Assembly: GCF_002941025.1 (NCBI RefSeq)
Contig: NZ_PTJS01000001.1
Location: forward strand, 5,337,472 to 5,401,471
Length of the DNA stretch: 64,000 nucleotides
Source: Streptomyces sp. QL37
Lineage (GTDB): Bacteria > Actinomycetota > Actinomycetes > Streptomycetales > Streptomycetaceae
Direction of reading: 5' to 3'
Below the pieces are notes generated by a model. That model was not told the origin of the DNA. It searched no databases and worked only from the letters and a program-made list of their open reading frames with translations. This document shows, piece after piece, positions 60,288 through 64,000 of this stretch (positions are counted from its first letter, which is position 1; each line of letters opens with the position of its first letter). Made by a program: the position numbers and the translations under genes.

Positions 60288-62009
60288 ATGACGGACATCG
60301 CAACGCCCACGGCGGGCGAGGCGCCGCGGCAGGAGCCGCAGGAAGGCCCCCGGCCGCCCCGGCGCAGCTACGCCAAGCTCGCGGCCGACGAGAGCCGCGA
60401 GGACTACTCCCTCCGCTACGCGCCGCACTCCTTCCGGCGCTGGTCGCCGTCGACGGTCGCGGGGACGGCGCTCGGGGGCATCGCCTATCTGGCCGACTTC
60501 GCGATCGGGGCTTCGATCGTCTTCACCTACGGCTTCACCAGCGGGCTCGCCTCGATCCTGGCCGCCGCGGCGATCATCTTCCTCACCGGCATCCCGATCG
60601 CCCGGGCCTGCGCGAAGTACGGCCTGGACATGGACCTGGTGACCCGCGGAGCGGGCTTCGGCTACTTCGGCTCGACGCTGACCTCGCTGATCTACGCGTC
60701 CTTCACCTTCATCTTCTTCGCGCTCGAAGGCTCGATCATGGCGCAGGCCATGCACCAGGCCGTCGGGCTCCCCGTCGAAGCCGGCTATCTGGTCACCACG
60801 CTGATCGTCATCCCCATCGTGTTCCGGGGCATGGGAGCGCTGGCCAAGGTGCAGGCCTGGACCCAGCCGGTCTGGATCATCGGCATGGTGCTCCCCTTCG
60901 TGGTGCTCGCCGTCGAAGCCCCCGATTCCTGGGGCGCGTTCGGCTCCTTCACGGGCACGGAGGGGGCTGAGCCGGGCTTCTCCTGGATCGCCTTCGGGCT
61001 CGGTACGGGCGTGGCGCTCTCGCTCATCGCCCAGATCGGTGAACAGGCCGACTACCTGCGCTTCATGCCGGCCAGGACCGAGGCCAACAAGCGGCGGTGG
61101 AACCTCGCCGTCCTGGCGGCGGGCCCCGGCTGGGTCGTCATCGGGGCCGCGAAGCAGATCGGGGGCGCGTTCCTCGCCTTCGTCGCGCTGGAGGCGGTCG
61201 GCAAGACGCACGCGCTGGAGCCGATCGCACCGCAGATCGAGGCGCTGAAACCGTGGCTCGGTTCGTTCGCTCTCCCCGCCGCCGCCCTCTTCGTGATCGT
61301 CTCCCAGATCAAGATCAACGTCACCAACGCCTACAGCGGCTCGCTGTCCTGGTCGAACTTCTTCTCCCGGATCACGCACAAGCACCCTGGCCGGGTCTGG
61401 TACATCTTCCTCAACCTCGCCATCGCGCTGACGCTGATGGAGATGAACATGTTCGCGGCCCTCAACAAGCTGCTGGGCTTCTACTCCAACGTGGGCATCG
61501 CCTGGATCGCGGCCGTCGCCGCCGACCTGGTCATCAACAAGCGGATCGGGCTGAGCCCCCGTTACATCGAGTTCAAGCGCGCCTACCTCTACGCGGTCAA
61601 TCCGGCCGGCTTCGGGGCGATGGTGATCGCGTCGACCGTCTCGATCCTCGCCTTCTTCGGCCTGTTCGGCAGGTACGCCGAGGCCTTCTCGACCTTCATC
61701 GCGGCCGGACTGTCGCTGGTCCTCTGCCCGTTGATCGCCTGGCTGACGAAGGGCAGGTACTACCTGGCCCGGCCGAACCCGGTGAACGGCCCGGACGTCG
61801 ACATCGCCGACATCACCGCCACGCACACCTGCGCGGTGTGCGAAACCGCCTACGAGCTGCCGGACATCGCCGACTGCCCGGTCCGCTCGGGGCCGATCTG
61901 CTCCCTGTGCTGCTCGCTGGACGAGGAGTGCGGGGACGTCTGCCGCAAGGAGCCCGCGGCCGGACCGGTGCTGATGCCGATGCCCGTCGTACGGACGCCC
62001 GCCGGCTGA
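60288..62009 (+). CDS. NCS1-type purine-cytosine permease with Cys-rich tail
   Basis: 573 residues with about twelve helices (SPSTVAGTALGGIAYLADFA, LIAQIGEQADYLRFMPARTE, IKINVTNAYSGSLSWSNFF), the NCS1 pattern for nucleobase or related solutes. Unusual is the ~55-residue cytoplasmic C-terminus with at least eight cysteines (THTCAVCETAYELPDI, CPVRSGPICSLCCS, CGDVC), like a zinc- or cluster-binding knuckle. Start fixed by GGGAAG at 60276, which a leader hairpin covers. Confidence 0.85.
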   Translation: MTDIATPTAGEAPRQEPQEGPRPPRRSYAKLAADESREDYSLRYAPHSFRRWSPSTVAGTALGGIAYLADFAIGASIVFTYGFTSGLASILAAAAIIFLTGIPIARACAKYGLDMDLVTRGAGFGYFGSTLTSLIYASFTFIFFALEGSIMAQAMHQAVGLPVEAGYLVTTLIVIPIVFRGMGALAKVQAWTQPVWIIGMVLPFVVLAVEAPDSWGAFGSFTGTEGAEPGFSWIAFGLGTGVALSLIAQIGEQADYLRFMPARTEANKRRWNLAVLAAGPGWVVIGAAKQIGGAFLAFVALEAVGKTHALEPIAPQIEALKPWLGSFALPAAALFVIVSQIKINVTNAYSGSLSWSNFFSRITHKHPGRVWYIFLNLAIALTLMEMNMFAALNKLLGFYSNVGIAWIAAVAADLVINKRIGLSPRYIEFKRAYLYAVNPAGFGAMVIASTVSILAFFGLFGRYAEAFSTFIAAGLSLVLCPLIAWLTKGRYYLARPNPVNGPDVDIADITATHTCAVCETAYELPDIADCPVRSGPICSLCCSLDEECGDVCRKEPAAGPVLMPMPVVRTPAG

Positions 62010-62038
62010 TGCCGTAGAGGTGCCGGCACGCGGACAGG

Positions 62039-62068
62039 AGGGGGCGCATTCGGAAGAGTGCGCCCCCT
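62039..62068 (+). terminator. Terminator after the NCS1 permease
   Basis: 10-bp stem (62039-62048 with 62059-62068), 10-nt loop, ending in CCCCTTC. 30 bp after the stop. Confidence 0.7.
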
Positions 62069-62223
62069 TCGGTATGGCCGGATGCGTGTCTCTTTGTGTA
62101 AACACGCATCCGCTGAGTGAAGGTCAGGCGTACGCTCGGGCATATGCGTACTGCGGTTTCCTGGGGATCCTTAGAGACGTGCACGCGGGTGGGGAGAGGG
62201 GCGGGATGGTGGGGAGGGAAGTC

Positions 62224-62406
62224 ATGACTGACAGCGGTGCGGTGCTCCCCTGGCTGGTGATCAGACAGGACGACAACGGCAACAGATACCGCGTCGGGCG
62301 TTATGCGACGCAGGACGAGGCTCAGAAGATCGCCGACGGCCTGGACCGTCATGGACACAAGCAGCTCTACTGGGTGGAGCGAACGAGCCGGAGCGCGCGC
62401 CCTTAG
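62224..62406 (+). CDS. Small SPOR-like protein
   Basis: 60 residues: PWLVIRQDDNGNRYRVGRYA, ATQDEAQKIADGLDRHGHKQ, LYWVER. Resembles the small SPOR-domain-like proteins of Streptomyces; a full SPOR domain is longer, so peptidoglycan binding is uncertain. ATG 62224 with GGAGGG 5 nt upstream. The open frame extends to 62020 without a start signal. Confidence 0.65.
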   Translation: MTDSGAVLPWLVIRQDDNGNRYRVGRYATQDEAQKIADGLDRHGHKQLYWVERTSRSARP

Positions 62407-62458
62407 GCCGTGTCCCGGCGCCACCGGCGCGAAAGATCCACCGGTTACGCTCCCGCAC

Positions 62459-62863
62459 ATGAGTGATTCCGTGGTGGTGGCCGGGGCCGTCTGCGACGGC
62501 GGGCGGCTCCTGGCCGCCCGCCGCAGTGCCCCGCCGGAGCTGGCAGGACGCTGGGAGCTGCCGGGCGGCAAGCTGGAGCCCGGTGAGAGCGGCGAACAGG
62601 CGCTCGTGCGGGAACTCCGCGAGGAGCTCGGCGTGGAGGCGGAGCCTCTGGAGCGCATCCCGGGGGAGTGGCCGCTGAAGCCGGGCCTTGTGCTCCGGGT
62701 GTGGACGGTGCGGCTGCTGTCGGGCGAGCCCACCCCGCTGGAGGACCATGACGAGCTGCGCTGGCTGGCACCGGAGGAGACGGACACCGTCGACTGGCTG
62801 GACCAGGACCGCCCCGCCGTGGCCGAAGCCGTACGCCGTCTGCGGGAGGCCCCGCGGGCCTGA
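62459..62863 (+). CDS. MutT-like Nudix hydrolase
   Basis: 134 residues. Nudix box GGKLEPGESGEQALVREL followed by REELG; close in form to 8-oxo-dGTP/CTP diphosphatases. TACGCT (62446-62451) is 7 nt before ATG 62459 and there is no ribosome binding site, so leaderless. Monocistronic. Confidence 0.88.
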   Translation: MSDSVVVAGAVCDGGRLLAARRSAPPELAGRWELPGGKLEPGESGEQALVRELREELGVEAEPLERIPGEWPLKPGLVLRVWTVRLLSGEPTPLEDHDELRWLAPEETDTVDWLDQDRPAVAEAVRRLREAPRA

Positions 62864-63054
62864 GCGGTGCGGCCACGAACCCCTGCGCCCTGGGGGTGGC
62901 GCCCCGTTTCCGCCGGCCGGCCGGTACGGCGAGGTACACCCGTACGCCCCATAGGGAGCTGTCAGCGATAGGTTGCGCTGAATATCGGGTATGTGGCGGT
63001 TATGCCCTTTTGGACAGGGTGCGCCCCCGCTGCCGGCTCTGGGAAGTGATCGGC

Positions 63055-63483
63055 GTGACCGATACCGAAGGCGATTGTGCCGAGTGGAGCTTTCCGGCGG
63101 TGCCGGGCTCCGTGCGCAGCGCCAGGCATGCGGTCCGTGACGCACTGCACCAATGGGGGTTCGACGCGGCGGTGGGGGACGTCGCCGTGCTCCTCGTCAG
63201 CGAACTCGTCACCAATTCCCTGCGTTACGCCTCCGGGCCCATCGGCGTCCGGCTGAGGTGGCCGCATCCCGACGGGGAGGCACCCGACGCAGGTGCCGAC
63301 GGGCGTGGTCTGCTGGTGGAAGTCTCCGATCCGGTTCCGGATCCGCCCACCGAACGCACGGCCGGACCCGAGGACGAGAGCGGTCGCGGACTGCAGCTCG
63401 TGGCTTGTTCCGCGCGCCGCTGGGGGACCCGGCGCGGGAAAACCGGCAAGACCGTGTGGTTCGAGCTCGCTCTGCCTGGTTAG
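63055..63483 (+). CDS. Anti-sigma-type ATP-binding protein (HATPase_c)
   Basis: 142 residues. Bergerat-fold kinase-like ATPase: N box SELVTNSLRYASGPI, a degenerate G1 (VEVSDPVPDPP) and G2 ESGRGLQLVACSARRWG. Streptomyces have many such RsbW/SpoIIAB-like proteins, acting as anti-sigma factors or partners of PP2C phosphatases. GTG 63055 has GGGAAG 8 nt upstream; GTG 63046 overlaps it. The next gene is a PAS-domain protein, a usual partner. Confidence 0.8.
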   Translation: MTDTEGDCAEWSFPAVPGSVRSARHAVRDALHQWGFDAAVGDVAVLLVSELVTNSLRYASGPIGVRLRWPHPDGEAPDAGADGRGLLVEVSDPVPDPPTERTAGPEDESGRGLQLVACSARRWGTRRGKTGKTVWFELALPG

Positions 63484-63643
63484 GAGTGGGGAGGGACGCA
63501 CAGCGATCACCGGAGGTCGGGCAGAACCTGGCTGAAAGGGACTGAGACCGTGCTGTGATCGTGAACGCCGTGCCGGTGAGGGCCGTAGTGCTGAATACTG
63601 CGGGCAGGACCGGTCCGGTGTGTGAGCTGGAGGGGACGGTCGC

Positions 63644-64000
63644 GTGAGCGAGATACCTGGGACGGCGGGCGACGTCATGTGGCAGAGCAGCCCGCCCGGC
63701 TCGATCTATGACTACATCAGGGTCGCATCGTTCTCGATCGGGCCCGACGGGCTGATCGAGCAGTGGAGCCGGCGGGCCGCCGGTCTCTTCGGCATGGCCT
63801 CCGACGAAGTGGTGGGCAAGGACCCGGTCGAGGCCTTCATGCCCGCCGAGCTGCGCCCGGATGCCCACAGGCGGGTCGCCGAGATCCTGGACGGCAAGGA
63901 GTGGACGGGCGTCGTCCCGTTCCGGATCCCGGGCGAGAACGGGGTCGGCGGGCTCGCCGAGATCTATGTCATGCCGAGCGAGACGGGGGCCGGTGAGCGG
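63644..64000 (+). CDS. PAS-domain signalling protein, N-terminal part (runs off the window)
   Basis: 119 codons from GTG 63644 (GGAGGGG 8 nt upstream). The visible part is a PAS domain: YDYIRVASFSIGPDGLIEQW, RRAAGLFGMASDEVVGKDP, RRVAEILDGKEWTGVVPF. Such N-termini often lead into a GAF and a SpoIIE/PP2C phosphatase, which would fit the neighbouring anti-sigma-type ATPase, but the rest is outside. Confidence 0.7.
   Translation, partial: MSEIPGTAGDVMWQSSPPGSIYDYIRVASFSIGPDGLIEQWSRRAAGLFGMASDEVVGKDPVEAFMPAELRPDAHRRVAEILDGKEWTGVVPFRIPGENGVGGLAEIYVMPSETGAGER

Overview
This is high-GC actinobacterial chromosome, almost certainly Streptomyces. The left 14 kb follows a conserved Streptomyces core order: fumC, fumB, DUF1707/LiaF-like protein, wblI (WhiB family), glpX, DUF4245 protein, RutE-like nitroreductase, xseB/xseA, APC permease, ispH, ppgK, DUF6542 protein, ychF. 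Many genes lack a Shine-Dalgarno and have a TANNNT hexamer 6-7 nt before the start codon, as in leaderless actinobacterial mRNAs.

At 14349 this core is interrupted inside the last codons of ychF by a genomic island of about 24.3 kb (14349-38653). It is bounded by perfect 19-bp direct repeats made of the ychF 3' end, so ychF stays intact. The island carries: a four-gene, translationally coupled type I restriction-modification operon with two HsdM paralogues (14587-21711); a tyrosine integrase and XRE regulator facing a small excisionase-like HTH gene (21734-23794); a DUF3631 ATPase, a repeat-rich oriT-like gap, a MobC-like protein and an HUH relaxase (23943-27954); a HEAT-like hypothetical gene (27986-29461); a HAD / methyltransferase / kinase-like / unknown operon divergent from an XRE-TPR regulator and a frameshifted Nudix gene (29535-34618); and a lower-GC two-gene unit encoding a SIR2-domain protein with a degenerate P-loop region, followed by a membrane-anchored macro-domain protein (34769-38286). 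No FtsK-like transfer gene or type IV secretion gene is visible, so the island looks like an integrative mobilizable element with defence cargo.

A third, imperfect copy of the attachment core at 40311-40329 has the same upstream repeat at the same distance. The 1.7 kb between it and attR holds a decayed gene and a VapBC-type toxin-antitoxin pair, which suggests a second, eroded insertion in tandem.

The right part (40412-64000) is ordinary accessory-rich Streptomyces chromosome: LysR regulator, DoxX-like protein, DUF6000, Uma2, DctA-type transporter, FeS-type photolyase, Baeyer-Villiger monooxygenase, SMP-30-like lipoprotein, TetR with alpha/beta hydrolase, BtrH-like and SMI1/KNR4 proteins, LGFP-repeat protein, secreted GH65, cupin, threonine-synthase-like PLP enzyme divergent from a GntR regulator, an NCS1 permease with a hairpin over its ribosome binding site and a Cys-rich tail, a SPOR-like small protein, a MutT-like Nudix, an anti-sigma-type ATPase and the start of a PAS-domain protein.

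The best candidate for an undescribed system is the SIR2/P-loop plus TM-macro pair. It resembles type II Thoeris (TIR enzyme plus TM-macro effector) with a SIR2-STAND-like protein in the place of the TIR enzyme.
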